A stretch of DNA of 64,000 nucleotides from Ophiocordyceps camponoti-saundersi (nom. inval.) (Eukaryota > Ascomycota > Sordariomycetes > Hypocreales > Ophiocordycipitaceae), in contig PDHQ01000010.1 in NCBI GenBank assembly GCA_003339415.1, positions 176,246 through 240,245 of the forward strand, in the 5' to 3' direction. The first letter of the stretch is position 1; each line of letters opens with the position of its first letter. The notes under the pieces are model-generated. The model searched no databases. It had not been told where the DNA came from and was given only the letters and a program-made list of their open reading frames with translations. The translations under genes and the position numbers were made by a program. Shown one piece after another: positions 30,358 to 42,600 of this stretch.

Positions 30358-31827
30358 ATGCCCGCCCCGCCCGCCTCCTTCGATACCTACCAAACGCCGC
30401 TGGTGTCTCGTTACACCAGCAGCGAAATGACGAAAATCTTTTCGCCTCGACAGCGCGTCTCGACCTGGCGCAAGCTCTGGCTCTGGCTCGCCGAGGCGGA
30501 AAAGGAGCTGGGGCTCTCGCAAATCACCCAAGAGGCCATTGAAGCTCTCCGTGCCAACGTTGACGTGACCGACGACGCTTTCAAGGTGGCGGCAGATGAA
30601 GAGCGCCGCGTGCGACACGATGTCATGGCCCATATCCACGCCTATGAAAAGGACGCCCCCGCCGCCGCCGGCCTCATCCACGTCGGCGCAACTTCGTGCT
30701 ACGTGACGGACAATGCCGACCTCATCTTCATGCGTGATGCGCTCGATCTGCTTCTCCCGAAGCTGGCGCGGGCCCTCAATTCCCTGTGCAAGTTTGCGTG
30801 CCAGTATAAGAAGCTGGTCACGCTCGGCTTCACCCATTATCAAGCGGCTCAGCCTATCACTGTCGGACGCCGGGCCGCCCAGTGGCTTCAGGATCTGCTC
30901 TTCGATCTCGAAGATATAGAGTACGTCCGGTCCGGGCTGCGATTCCGCGGCGCCCAAGGCACTACCGGCACTCAGGCATCCTTTCTTGAGGTGTTTCAGA
31001 ACGACGCGGCCAAAGTGGACAAGCTCAACGAGATTCTCTGTGAAAAGGCGGGATTCCCCAGCTGCTACGACATCTCGACCCAGACTTACACGCGCAAGGT
31101 CGACCTCCGAGTGGCCAATGCGCTGTCTGCGCTCGGAGCGACGGCGATACACGTGGCGACAGACATCCGTCACCTCTGTCACGACAAGGAGCTGGACGAA
31201 CCCCACGTGGCCGGACAGATTGGCTCTTCGGCCATGCCCTTCAAGTCGAACCCGATGACGGCGGAGCGGATCTGCAGTTTGGGCCGCAAGCTGAGAAACA
31301 CGGCGTCCATCTTTAGCGAAACGTTTTCCCAGCAGTGGCTGGAGCGTAGCCTGGACGATAGCGCGATCCGGCGGATGGACATACCAGAGATGTTCTTCCT
31401 GGCCGATTCCATCGTGACCAGCCTCGACTACGTCTTTAGCGGACTGCTCGTCTTCCCTGCCGTCATCAAGTCGCACCTGATGCAGGAGCTGCCGTACATG
31501 GCGACGGAGAACATACTGATCCGCATGGTGAACCTCGGGGCGTCGCGACAGGTTGCGCACGAGCAGATACGCCTGCTCGCGCGCGAGGCGGCCTACCACG
31601 TCAAGATGGAGGGCGGCAGCAACGATCTGATCGAGCGGATCAAGCGGACCGAGTTTTTCAGGCCCATCTGGGGCGAGGTGGACAGCCTGATGAAGCCGGA
31701 GCTGTTTGTCGGGCGCAGCGCGGAGCAGGTGGAAAAGCTTGCCGGACCTGGCGGGGTGGTCGAGAAGGTGCTGGCCAAGTATCAGCGGTATATCGAGAGC
31801 AGCACAACGACGCAATTGGCTGTCTGA
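30358..31827 (+). CDS. ADE13: Adenylosuccinate lyase
   Basis: An intronless gene of 489 residues, the normal length. It catalyses two beta-eliminations of fumarate: SAICAR to AICAR, and adenylosuccinate to AMP, in de novo purine synthesis and the purine nucleotide cycle. The fumarase/aspartase superfamily signature GSSAMPFKSNP is present at about residues 288-298, containing the catalytic Ser loop. Other blocks are HDVMAHIHAYE, IHVGATSCYVTDNAD, and LGFTHYQAAQP with the conserved His. The N-terminus YQTPLVSRYTSSEM matches fungal ADE13. The start codon has context GCATCATGCCC and is the first Met in the homologous region. Confidence 0.97.
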   Translation: MPAPPASFDTYQTPLVSRYTSSEMTKIFSPRQRVSTWRKLWLWLAEAEKELGLSQITQEAIEALRANVDVTDDAFKVAADEERRVRHDVMAHIHAYEKDAPAAAGLIHVGATSCYVTDNADLIFMRDALDLLLPKLARALNSLCKFACQYKKLVTLGFTHYQAAQPITVGRRAAQWLQDLLFDLEDIEYVRSGLRFRGAQGTTGTQASFLEVFQNDAAKVDKLNEILCEKAGFPSCYDISTQTYTRKVDLRVANALSALGATAIHVATDIRHLCHDKELDEPHVAGQIGSSAMPFKSNPMTAERICSLGRKLRNTASIFSETFSQQWLERSLDDSAIRRMDIPEMFFLADSIVTSLDYVFSGLLVFPAVIKSHLMQELPYMATENILIRMVNLGASRQVAHEQIRLLAREAAYHVKMEGGSNDLIERIKRTEFFRPIWGEVDSLMKPELFVGRSAEQVEKLAGPGGVVEKVLAKYQRYIESSTTTQLAV

Positions 31828-32055
31828 TGAGGAAGAGGGGGAAGTTGGGTATGTATGTATGTACGGATGTATGGTTGATGGATCTAGATACCTAGGTAGA
31901 CATGTTGGCATGATGGCATGTATGTATGTATGTAGGGTATGAATGAATGTGTGTATGTATGTATGGACATGTGTATTTAAGCATGTCTGTTCAATGAGTT
32001 TTCCATGGCTGAGCCTCCGAGTTGCGAGAAGTGTTGAGGAAGGAGAAGGATGAAA

Positions 32056-32190
32056 GAAGTTGAAGTTGAAGTTGAAGTTGAAGTTGAAGTTGAAGTTGAA
32101 GTTGAAGTTGAAGTTGAAGCTGAGGCTGAGGCTGAGGCTGACGATGAGGCTGACGATGAGGCTGAGGTTGAGGACGATGATGATGATGAT
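32056..32190. repeat. Hexanucleotide repeat array (GAAGTT)n with variant units
   Basis: About ten perfect GAAGTT units, then GAGGCT and GACGAT variants and a GAT run. It gives spurious Glu-Val/Glu-Ala open frames. It lies 230 bases after the ADE13 stop codon. Confidence 0.95.
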
Positions 32191-33157
32191 GACGATGGCC
32201 AGGCAACAACATGCATCTTAAACACGACGAATCTGCCTTGCTCTATGGATTAGTCGAGAGGCTTTTCTTCCTAAGCTCTTCCTTTCTTTTCCCATCTCTG
32301 TATCTCATATCCGCGTGTCAAGAAGCCACCTATTTTCCCCCCTCCCCTATAGAAGTGCTATTCTTCTTCCAGTCTAAGCCCAGGCACAGCCCGCGACCGA
32401 CACCGGCCCGGGTTCCTTGCAGAGCCACAGACTTGTCACTTGTCACTCGTCGCACAGACACAGGCGGGCGAGCGCGCGCAAGTAAAAAAAAAAAAGCGGA
32501 TCATCAAAGGCCCGGCACGACCCGTTGCCCGGTCGACGTGGGTTTATTTGCACTCGTGTGTTTTCTTTTCTGTTTCATATTCGCTCTTCGTCTCTCTCTC
32601 TCTCTATTTCTCGCGTTCAATTTTTTTTCCACCCCCAACTTGGAGAGGAAGAAAAAAAAAAACAAGCACCTATAGCCTGTAGGATCCAACTTCTAAGCTG
32701 TGTTGGTCCTTCTCTTCCTTTTTTTTTGTCATCATATCCCTCCTCTCCTTCCCCTTCTTCTCCAACCCTTCTCCTCTTCCCTCCTCCATCTCACTCCTCT
32801 CTCCCACTCAAAACACACACAACAATTCCTCGACGACCCTCGGACTACGAATCCCATCCGTTCGCTCGGGTCTTTTTTTCCCTCAAATTCCTTTGATTCG
32901 GCCTCTCGGGTCTGTCGGTTAAAAAGAAGACGCGACTACCCCCGCGTGGGCGCCACATCATCAGACGAACAAGGGGCCCGCCCGCTCGCGTCAACATTCC
33001 TGAGGCGAGAGAGAATCTGGGGTGGGAGGAGGGATCTTTATTATTGCTGTCGTCATTTTTTTCTCTCTGCCCATATCAGTGATTACTGGCTCTTATTTTC
33101 CTACCTTCCTATCCGTCTCGCTCACGCACACACCCCCCCTCTTCCCCCCCCCCTCCC

Positions 33158-33275
<118 letters not shown>

Positions 33276-33397
33276 ATCATCATTCTTGACCAGACCCTCT
33301 CTGCCTCCCTCCCCCGCCCACGTTCACGCCTTCTCTTCGCTACGACACTTCAATCCCCTCCCCGCCCTCCCTTCGGGGACTTCTGATTCGAACGACA

Positions 33398-34331
33398 ATG
33401 GCATCGTCTCAGCAGTATCGTCACTCGACGACATCCTACAATGCCGATCAGTCAAGACGTCGACAGCAGCGCACACGTTCGAGTAACGGCACCGTCAGTA
33501 CCACCCTGAGCGAGTCATCGGGTCGAGAGTCGGCCTTGACGGTAACGACGGACGAGGCGCCGACGTATTCCAAGAAGATTGTCGTCGTCGGTGATGGAGG
33601 CTGCGGCAAGACGTGTCTTCTCATCAGCTACAGTCAGGGCTACTTTCCCGAGGTGAGTCTCATGGACATGTCGAATCTGAGAGACGAGAGCTGATGGCTT
33701 GAATGGTATAGAAATACGTTCCCACCGTCTTCGAGAATTACATCACCTTTCCTACCCATCCTCCGTCCGGAAAGACTGTCGAGCTCGCGCTGTGGGATAC
33801 AGCCGGACAGGAAGAATACGACCGGTTGCGGCCGCTGTCCTACCCAGAGACGGACCTCATCTTTGTGTGCTTCGCCATCGATTGCCCCAACTCGCTGGAC
33901 AATGTGCTGGATAAGGTAAGGATTGTTTTCCCTGCCCCCTGTCCATCCATCCATCCAAGGCTGATGATCGCAAACCATAGTGGTATCCCGAAGTCCTTCA
34001 CTTCTGCCCCTACACGCCGCTCATCCTCGTCGCCCTAAAGTCAGACCTGCGATACAAGAAGAGCTGCATCGACATGCTCAAGACGCAGGGCCTGACGCCC
34101 GTGACGACGGAGCAGGGCATGGCCGTCGCCGACAAGATGGGCGCTCTTTACATGGAGTGCAGCAGCAAGGAGATGAGAGGCGTCGACGAGATTTTCGAGC
34201 ACGCCATCCTCACCGTCGTCGCCAACGACCGGAAAAACCAACACCAGCACAAGTCGTCGACCGGCAAGGCCCTGCCCGAGCCTGGCATCCGGGTTCCGAA
34301 GCGGAAGAAGAGACGGTGTCAATTTCTTTGA
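33398..34331 (+). CDS. RHO4: Rho-family GTPase, RHO4 type
   Basis: Three exons (33398-33652, 33712-33915, 33981-34331) give 269 residues. Rho4 orthologues in filamentous fungi direct actin-ring assembly and septum formation. A basic, Ser/Thr-rich N-terminal extension of about 58 residues, typical of Rho4, precedes the G domain. Motifs are the P-loop GDGGCGKT (residues 65-72), switch [12 protein letters not shown], switch [24 protein letters not shown] in place of the usual NKxD (LVALKSDLR), and ECSSKE. The Rho insert region lies around [19 protein letters not shown]. The C-terminus has a polybasic stretch (PKRKKRR) and a CaaX box CQFL. Leu at the last position predicts geranylgeranylation and membrane attachment. 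Confidence 0.94.
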
Positions 34332-35217
34332 GGGAACAGCGGCATCAGCACCGACAAGAAGAAAACTTGTTGACGACGACGACGGCCACGAAACCATGGT
34401 TTTTTTTTCTACTCTTGCGTTCGATCCATCTCTGTCCCTCTCCGACCTCATCGTCTCTTGTTCTTTTCTTTTCCCACTCTCTCATTTTTCTTCTTGTTTT
34501 ACTTTCATCATCATCTGTTTGTTACGATTCCATCCGGTAACGAACAACCACGGACATACACGGAGCATGCGCGTGTCGTGCTCAAGGAGAATCGCGAAAG
34601 GGGGGGGCCAAAGGGGGGACTGGATGGCGCAACGATGGTGTATATATATATGTGTGTATATACATATATATATGCATACTCTCTCTGCTAGGTAAATAGG
34701 TATCGACTGCGGGCGCAGACTCGCAAACACATACGCACGCACGCAAAACACGACACGACATACCACTCACACACTCACACACAACACCCACAAACAACAC
34801 ACACCAACACCAACACCAACACAGCCTTCTTCTCTTCTCTTCCCTTTCCCCTCTTTCCAACCCCCCTTTTTATATCTCCCCAAGAGAAGTGAGCGTTTTG
34901 CATTGATGGGGGCAAAAGGGGAAGCGAGAGGAATCGCATATTGAAGGGGGGGCATCATGACACAGGGTGAAAAAAGAACATTTGCATGCAAGCTTTTTGC
35001 CCTGATCAAGTTATATTTGCTGTTTTTTTTTTCATCGTCGTCTTTTTTTTTCCCTTTATCACTTCATTCTTCCTTGATTCTTTCTTTCCATCTTTGCGTC
35101 TTGTTCTTTGGTATCATGAAGGGTTTATTTCTTGCGTCGCCGCATCATCCATCGTCAAGGGAAGTTATATGAATCTCAAAAAAAAAACGCAAAACATGTC
35201 GTGAATTCATTCATCTT
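34332..35217. terminator. Convergent 3' flank of RHO4 and DAD1
   Basis: About 890 bases between convergent stop codons, with pyrimidine-rich tracts, a TATATATGTG microsatellite (about 34630-34675), CACACA runs and several A or T homopolymers. Probably 3' UTRs. No gene recognised. Confidence 0.45.
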
Positions 35218-35736
35218 TCAAGATTGATGACTTTGACTTTGACTTTGTGATTCTTTTTGTTGGTTCGTCTCTGTTTCGGAATCGGATTTTGACATTACGG
35301 TTTCGAATTGGGACCATAGAGCTTCTACTGAGGAGAATTCGTTGCCGACCTTTTTTTTGCTTGACGTTAGCGATTGACAGGATATTGGACATTGGATCAT
35401 TTGAAGGAAGAAGGAAAAGAAAGAAGGGAAGGGGAGAAAGGAAGAAAGAAAACTCACGGCAATGACAGCCTCAAGAGAGCGGTTCAACTTATTGACATTC
35501 GCCAAAACCAACTCCAAGCTCTAAAGGGAAAAAAAAACAACAACTCCTCCCATCCCTCATCGTCAGAACTCTTCATCTCCTCACCCCCAACACGACACTT
35601 GACGTGGGTTGGAAAAAAACAGAGGTGAACATACCGTCGCGATATCCCCAACCAGCGTCTCCCGCTGCTGCTCAAAGTACGACTTTTCGCCCGCTGCCTT
35701 GCCTTGGCTTTGAGGCTGTAAGGGGAGAGGGGCCAT
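35218..35736 (-). CDS. DAD1: DASH complex subunit Dad1
   Basis: Three exons (35736-35635, 35520-35458, 35349-35218) give 98 residues, consistent with the small DASH/Dam1-complex proteins. DASH couples kinetochores to microtubule ends in mitosis. The family core is intact once spliced: [36 protein letters not shown], then [19 protein letters not shown]. The tail is a polar Ser/Gln-rich segment ([12 protein letters not shown]). The start chosen is [11 protein letters not shown]; the frame extends further upstream through a GA/CT microsatellite and is unlikely to be coding there. The last acceptor follows an A8 run (AAAAAAAAG). Confidence 0.92.
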
Positions 35737-36322
35737 TTCTCCTTTGCTGACGAGGTGCGAAGAGAGAGAGAGAGAGAGAGTGAGTGAGTGAGGAAAGACA
35801 CACAGAGAGAGAGAGAGAGAGAAAGAGACGCGTCGCAAAAGAGACGTCATCGTCATAACGTGTCGCACACGTCCTCCCTCGGTCCGAAATTTCTCCGACA
35901 CACCCTCCGTTATCCTACCACCTCCTACAACCAGCTACGGATATCCGTATAGCCAACAGGTTCAACCACCTCCCCCTTCATCGTCACGGTTCGAAGCCAG
36001 AGAACACTTTATCTTCACAACATATCTCTTGTGCACATCATCTCTTCAGGCTCTCATCTTCATGTACCTAATACTAATATACTAACAGTAATATGCATTC
36101 ATAAATATCCGTATACCTGTGCTTCTCCCTCTTCTCCCTCTTCTTACACATCGACAACCAACTCGGCTTCACTCATCGATTTAGACAAAAGAATTACACA
36201 CCTACCACCTGCCTGCCTGCCTACCTACCTACCTACTACTAACCTGCGTAGCAAGGTATGTACATACATACACACACACCTACCCAGCACCTATTCAACC
36301 ACGCCAACTCTCCAACAAACGC
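35737..36322. promoter_or_regulatory. DAD1 promoter and SNT1 3' flank
   Basis: About 590 bases. GA runs at 35761-35823 adjoin the DAD1 start. CCTACCTACC and TACATACA repeats lie at 36213-36275, downstream of the SNT1 stop. No gene was recognised. Confidence 0.45.
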
Positions 36323-39300
36323 TCATCTTCCATATCGATCATGCCGCTCGTATTCGTGCGGCCTCAGCCCTCTTCCAATCATCTCCCGCCCTTCCCTTGG
36401 ATCCCGTCCGTCTCGCAGCTGAAGCTCTCGAGGGTCCGCAGGCGGATACCCGACACCCTGACCGCGCGTATCGTACATACCCGGCGTGTAGCTTCGTCCC
36501 GCTTCTCGCGGTGCCATGGGCCCCGACGTTGATCCGTACCGCGCGTACGCCGGTGCTTGGGAAGGCATCGGCTCGGGCCCGCGCGGCCCAGGCGTCGCGT
36601 ACCGGTGCGGAGCTGGTGGCTGCGAGCTCGAACCATACACGCGCTCCTCCCGCATGCCCATGTGCTGCTGAGGAGGCGGCGCTGATGCCCAAGGCTGCGC
36701 CGGTGTCGGTGTCGTAGACATATGCTGGCCGGCCCACGCTGGCGCTTGCGGCGGCCCCTGCGCCTTGGGTGGCTGCGTTGGCCATCCACCACCTTGTTGC
36801 ATGCTGGATACCGGCTGCTGATGGCTCTGCGGGTGGCCCTGCTGATGGCCTTGCTGGTGGCCCTGCTGGTGGCCCTGCTGGTGGCCCTGCTGGTGGCCCT
36901 GCTGGTGGCCCTGCTGGTGGCCCTGCTGGTGGCCCTGCTGGTGGCCCTGCTGGTGGCCCTGCTGGTGGCCCTGCTGGTGGCCCTGCTGATGACTCTGCTG
37001 ATGGCTCTGCTGATGTCCCTGCTGGTGGCCCTGCTGTGGCCAAGCGTTCTCTCGGGACCCTTGAGAAACCTCGCGGGTGCGCGAAGCCGACCCGTGCACC
37101 GCATACTGCGGCGGCGGCGATGCGGCGTGCTGTCCGCCACCGTAAGCTGCATGGTAGCCGCCAGGTGCCTGGTATTGGGCCTGACTCGGCGTGGAGTAGC
37201 GATGTGACGCTTGCGGAGAGCTGGTCCCGCTGCCGTGGTGCCCGCGCGCATACGCATGCTGCCTGTTGAACAAGTCTCGCTCGCTCGGCGCCGAGCCCAA
37301 GTGCGACGCTGGGCTGGGCGAACCCGGGTAGCTCGGCTTCAGCGGTGGCATTCCGGGATTGCCGCCCGCTGGACCGCGGCCGTAGGGAGAGTACTGCGTG
37401 TCCGGCTCGCGCCGCATTTGACTCGGCGCTGGGGTAGTTCGTCCCATGCTCGGGGGCGGTGGTGTTGCCGATGGACCCGGCATAGTAGCCGAGACGTCGC
37501 TGACGCGCTTCGCCGCCGGCGGGGGATCATCGTTGAGAAGGGACATGATGTTGGACGTCTTACGAGGCTCAGGCGGTCGAGGTTTCGCAGCTGCGCCCTG
37601 AGCTGCTTGCGCCACGCTGTAGGGCTCCGGTCCGGGCCCTGACGATTGCCGGTGTTGTAAGGATGATAGCGGGCGGGATGTCGTGGGGTTGGAGTCGCCG
37701 CCCATCAGGTTTCGTACCATGTGAGGAGGAGCTTGTTGTTGTTGTGGTGGTGGTTGTGGTGGTTGCTGCGATTGCTGCTGCTGCTGCTGCTGCTTCTGTT
37801 GCTGCTGCGAATGATGGTGTGCCGTAGACTGCTGCTGAACAGACGGATGCTGTTTAACAGAAGAGTGCTGTTGGCTAGAAGGATGAAGTTGCTGGCCCGA
37901 CGGATGCTGCTGGATAGATGGATGATGCTGCTGTTGCTGGCTTGATGGATGCTGCTGCTGAGCAGATGGATGCTGCTGAGACGGATGCTGCTGAACGGAC
38001 GGATGCTGCTGAACGGACGGATGCTGCTGAACGGACGGATGCTGCTGAACGGAAGGGTGCTGCTGGCCGGGTGGATGCTGCTGAACTGAAGGATGTTGCT
38101 GGACAGAAGGGTGTTGTTGAACGGAAGGGTGCTGCTGCTGTATGGATGGATGCTGCTGCACCGACGGAGGATACGCCTGAGCGACAGGCCGGGATGGCTC
38201 CTGAGACGGCGCCCTAGCGAGAGACAACGACTCTCTCGCGCCCGCCCCGACGACAACCCCGTGGCCCGGTTGCCGGCGGTGGCCGTAGGGATCGAAATGG
38301 CGCTGGTTCGTCCGCTCTGCCTCCTGATTTCTGAGGGCCTGCCGTTCGGCCTGCCGCTGGAGTTCCCGTTCCCTCTCCCTCTCGCGCTCCCGCTCCCGCT
38401 CCCGCTCCCGCTCTCTCTCTCGCTCCCTCTCCAACTCGCGTTCCCGTTCCCGTTCCCTCTCACGCTCTCTCTCTCGCACCCTCTCACGCTCCTGCTCGCG
38501 CTCCTTTTCGCGTTCCATCTCGCGCTCCCTTTCCGCCCGTTCCCTTTCCGCTCGCTCTCGCTCCCTCTGCTGGTGCGCCATCTTCTGTCGCTCCATCATC
38601 ACATCGGAGCGGGCCGGCTGCAGCGGCTGCGCGGCAGCCAGCGGTCGTTGGTCGCGGCCATCTGAGACTGCTCCTGTGCCCGTCTTCTGGGAAACCGGGG
38701 TCTGAGGGTGTGGTGGTTGCGGAGGAGGCTCGAAGCCAAAGGACTGCATGGGCGCCCGTAGCGGATGGTTCGTGGGCGACATGGCCTGCGGCGCCACCGG
38801 CTGTGACAGGACGTGCTGCTGCATGTTCATGGGCTGCTGGACTGGTTGCGCGAGCGGCTGGTGGGCAGGTGCCTGCGCTATCGGGACGCCGTAGCCCGGG
38901 AACGTCTGCGGCGGTCGAGGCTGCTGTGGTGGGCCGCCCTCCATTTTCGCCTGCATGGCCTCGTTGGGGATATCCATGCCGGGCGCCACGGCGATTGGTC
39001 TGGACGTGCCAGTCGTCGATGCCGTCGACGTCGTAGCTGTCGTTGCCGAATTGTCATATCGCCTGCCGCGGCCGCCTGTCGTGGGCTGCGGAGGATCAGG
39101 TCTCTTCTCGCCTCGCAACCGCTTCGCATCGGCTTCCTGGACGATACCCTCCCACTCCGCCTTACCCTGGTCCTTCTGGCGAACGAAGTAATTTTTGACC
39201 TGTGAACAAAAGTCCTGGTCAGCACATCGACAGGTACCCAAGTCGGGAGGGGGGAGCGGCGCAGGTAGTCGGTCGGTCCGCTCATCTTACTTACCATGAC

Positions 39301-39570
39301 GGCCGTTTTGGAGCCCATGTGAGCGGCGATAGACGTCCAGTCGGAACCAAAGGCCCGCAGCAGGCTGGGAAAGTCGTTGGCTTCGGACACGCTCCAGTAA
39401 CTTGTGGGCTGCGTGGCCGCCTTGCGTTCAGTCTGAGGCTGCGCCAAGTTGAACGTGGTCATCGAGGGCTGGTGGGGTGGAGGTGGCTCAGGGCGGAGCG
39501 AAGGAGCCGTCATAACTTCCGACATGGACGATGCAGCCACAGGTTTTGGCCGTTCGACCATGGTAGGGGG

Positions 39571-39601
<31 letters not shown>

Positions 39602-42600
39602 GGCGGCGGCGGCTGCGGCTGTTGCTGCTGAATGGCAAACGGTGGCTGTATGCCCGACGGCACCGCGGGGGGCTGCTCGAAAGGGGCAGTTGTTGGCATG
39701 CGGGCATTGTTGGCGTCTGGGGCCGCTGGCGTCGGGAATTCGGTATTGGGCGCCCGCGAGCTGGACCGCGAGCGTCCTCTTCCGCCGGATTGGACCGGTG
39801 CGGCCGGAACCTGCGCCGCTGCTGGGGCTTGAGTCGCCTTGGCTGCCTTGGGCTCCTTGTCCTTGGCAGTCTTGCGTCTCCCCTTCCTGCCATCCGTCTT
39901 TTCTGGCTGGTCCGTCTTCGCAGCCGACGAAGCCCCTCGACGGCCGGGCGTTCCCGCCGGAGTCGCGTTCTCGCTGTCCGTGGCTGGCTGCTCGAAACCC
40001 CAGGTCGGAGCTGCTGCCCTTCGTGGCCGCCGCCGCTCGCCGTTCTCCCCCGCATCCTGATTTTCGTCGCCCTCCTGCTCGACGTTGCCAAGCTCTGACA
40101 CAAGTGCACTAGACCTCTGCTTGCCTCGCCCGCCCTTTTTCCGCCGCTTCGGCTGCTTCTTCAACTTCTCCTTGAGATTGAGATCCTTCTTCATCAGGTA
40201 ATAATACTGTATGCAGGTTCCAAAGTCGCGCCTCGGAATGGCCTCGGCAACCTTGCCCCATTGCTTGGGTAGCTCCAGGTATCGCTTTTCGAATAGCTCA
40301 GCCTCTTCCTGCGTGAAGTTGTTCACCGGCGGCAGAATGTTCAATGCGGACACCAGCCGGTCCGCGGGAACGAATCCTGACCTGTCTGTATACTGCACCT
40401 TGTTCCGCTGCTCGTCGCTCTGATACATATCCGGGATGACGGCCTCCTTGTCGCTGCGATACTTCTCCTTCTGAGCCCGTTGCTCTCGTTCCTTCCTCTC
40501 TTCGTCCTCACGCATGGATGCCTGGAGAACACGTTCTAGGTCGCGTTCGGTGGCGAACCGTCTTCCCGTTCCTCGTCCCTCAGGTTTGGTCTCCGGCGTG
40601 ACCGTACCGACAGCTTCAACAGTCGGGGCCGAGACAGAAAACTTATCCCGACTTTTGACAGCCGTCGGGTCGTCGGACAGGGTGAATTTGAGGTAGCGGC
40701 CATAGTTCTCCGCGTAGACCCTCTGGTCCTGACTTTGTGCCTCGGCTTCCTGCACATGAACCTTTCTGAGGTGCTCGGTCACGAAATCGTTTAATGCTTG
40801 GTCCGGCTCGAGAGACGCCAGGAACTCCTCGTCCTTGGTCCAGTCCATCCCGCTATAGTCTGGAAGGCTGTCGATGGGCGGTGTTGTCATGAATTGGCGG
40901 ATCGCCTGAGCATCCACGAAAGTTTCCTCGTCAGACTCGGTCTCGTCGTCTTCGTCTTCGTCTTCGTCTGCAACGGGCGAGGGCGTGCTCGGGAGTTTCA
41001 AGCCATTTTCGGCCGGCTCCGAAGGAAGAGACCGACGCGTGTCATCCTTTGCTGGCGCGTCCTCCACTTTTGCCAGAGGTGCCTTGATCTCGGGACTTGC
41101 TTTGGGAACCCGGGGGCTTGCGTTGGGAACTTGAAGGCTTGCTTTGGGGACTTGGGGGCTTGCTTTGGGAACTTGGGGGCTTGCTTTAGGGATCTGAGCC
41201 TCGGGAGCGGCTTCGGTCTGTAGGTCGTCGGTCGAGGCTGGGACAGGGGCGATGATAGCGTCTGTTTGCACATCGTCCGTACTTGATGCGGGTTCCTTAA
41301 CATCCTCCACCTTCGTGTCAATGTCCATTGGCTCGGTACTTTCATGTGACACTGTAGGATCGACTTGTTCCGGTTCTGGAGCCTTGGGCTCGGATGCGAC
41401 AGGCGGAGGGACGGGTTGGCTATTATTATGCAATTCCTCGAGAGGCGCAAACATCTCGGTCAGACCCTCGCTCTCATTTATTATCTGGACCATCGATCCA
41501 TGAGACACAGCCGCGTAGTGCGCCACCACCCCCCGAGGGAGACTTGGTTCCGACAGCTTGCTCAGCTTGTCCTCGGTCTTCCTTATCTCCATGTCGAAAT
41601 AGTCGGCCATGTCGTCGTCGTCGTCGGACTCTGAGTCTTGCCTGTTCAAGGGCACCTTGGGAGGTACGGAAAATCGCGAGACAGGAATCTCTGGCCGTTT
41701 CCGCTTCCGATTTGATGATATCGGTCCCAGCGCTTGCTCAACCGCTTCTTGACGCTTGTGAGGCTCTATTGCGGGGTCAGAGTTGCGAGTAATCACCGCA
41801 GCGTGTTCAGCCGGTTTCCGCTCCTGACGGAAACTGGACTCCGATGCTGTGATGATTTCACCCGGCTCGGCACTATGTTGCGAACGAGGTCTCTCTTCAG
41901 AGGCTGATGCTCGAGACGGCGACATGGCATCGCTGCTGCCAGGACGTTGCCTCTCAGCTTGATCGGTAAGTGAGCTCGTCCGTTGAAAGGGAGCTGTGCT
42001 GGGATGAGGGGGCAGGTGGCCCCTCGTCATCGTTGGCGATACCGGGGGCATTTTCAAGTTGTGGTGGTTCCACGGCTTGCTGGATGACCGTTGCTGCTGC
42101 GCTCGAGGTCCTTGAGGGATCGAATGGTGTTCGTGGAACGAGCTCCGCGACGGAGGCGCGGTGGCAGGCGGCAAATCGTGACCGGCGGAAACGGGACGTT
42201 CGTATAGGGCCTTTGGAGTCGTCTGAGGCCTGAACGCGCCGCTTGACGCAGAGACATCACCGCCGCTGGCGCTGCGGCTCGGGACAGAGCCAAAAGCGGG
42301 TGCTGACGGCGCAACGGGCGGTGGCGAGACCTCCCTTGATTGAGACGGAGGATCCTGCGGCCGAATCTCCTTTTTCGATCGTATCACGTCTCGATCGCCG
42401 CGGTCACGCTCGTCGCGAGGGTCGCGTCGCACGTCCGTCTCCGGATATCTGTCGCCTCGGTCACGCTCATCTCGCTGCTCGCGGCTCCAGCGTCCCTCTT
42501 GACTGCGGCTTCGAGGATAACGATCGCCGCGGTCGTCGTATGTCGTTCGCCCACGGCCCCTGTCCGACGCAGACCAATCTCCCCGGTTGCCCCTCGCCCG

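Noticed and set aside
36830..37035. CRISPR-like regular array
   Set aside because: The 12-bp units have no spacers and lie in a coding frame; the genome is eukaryotic.
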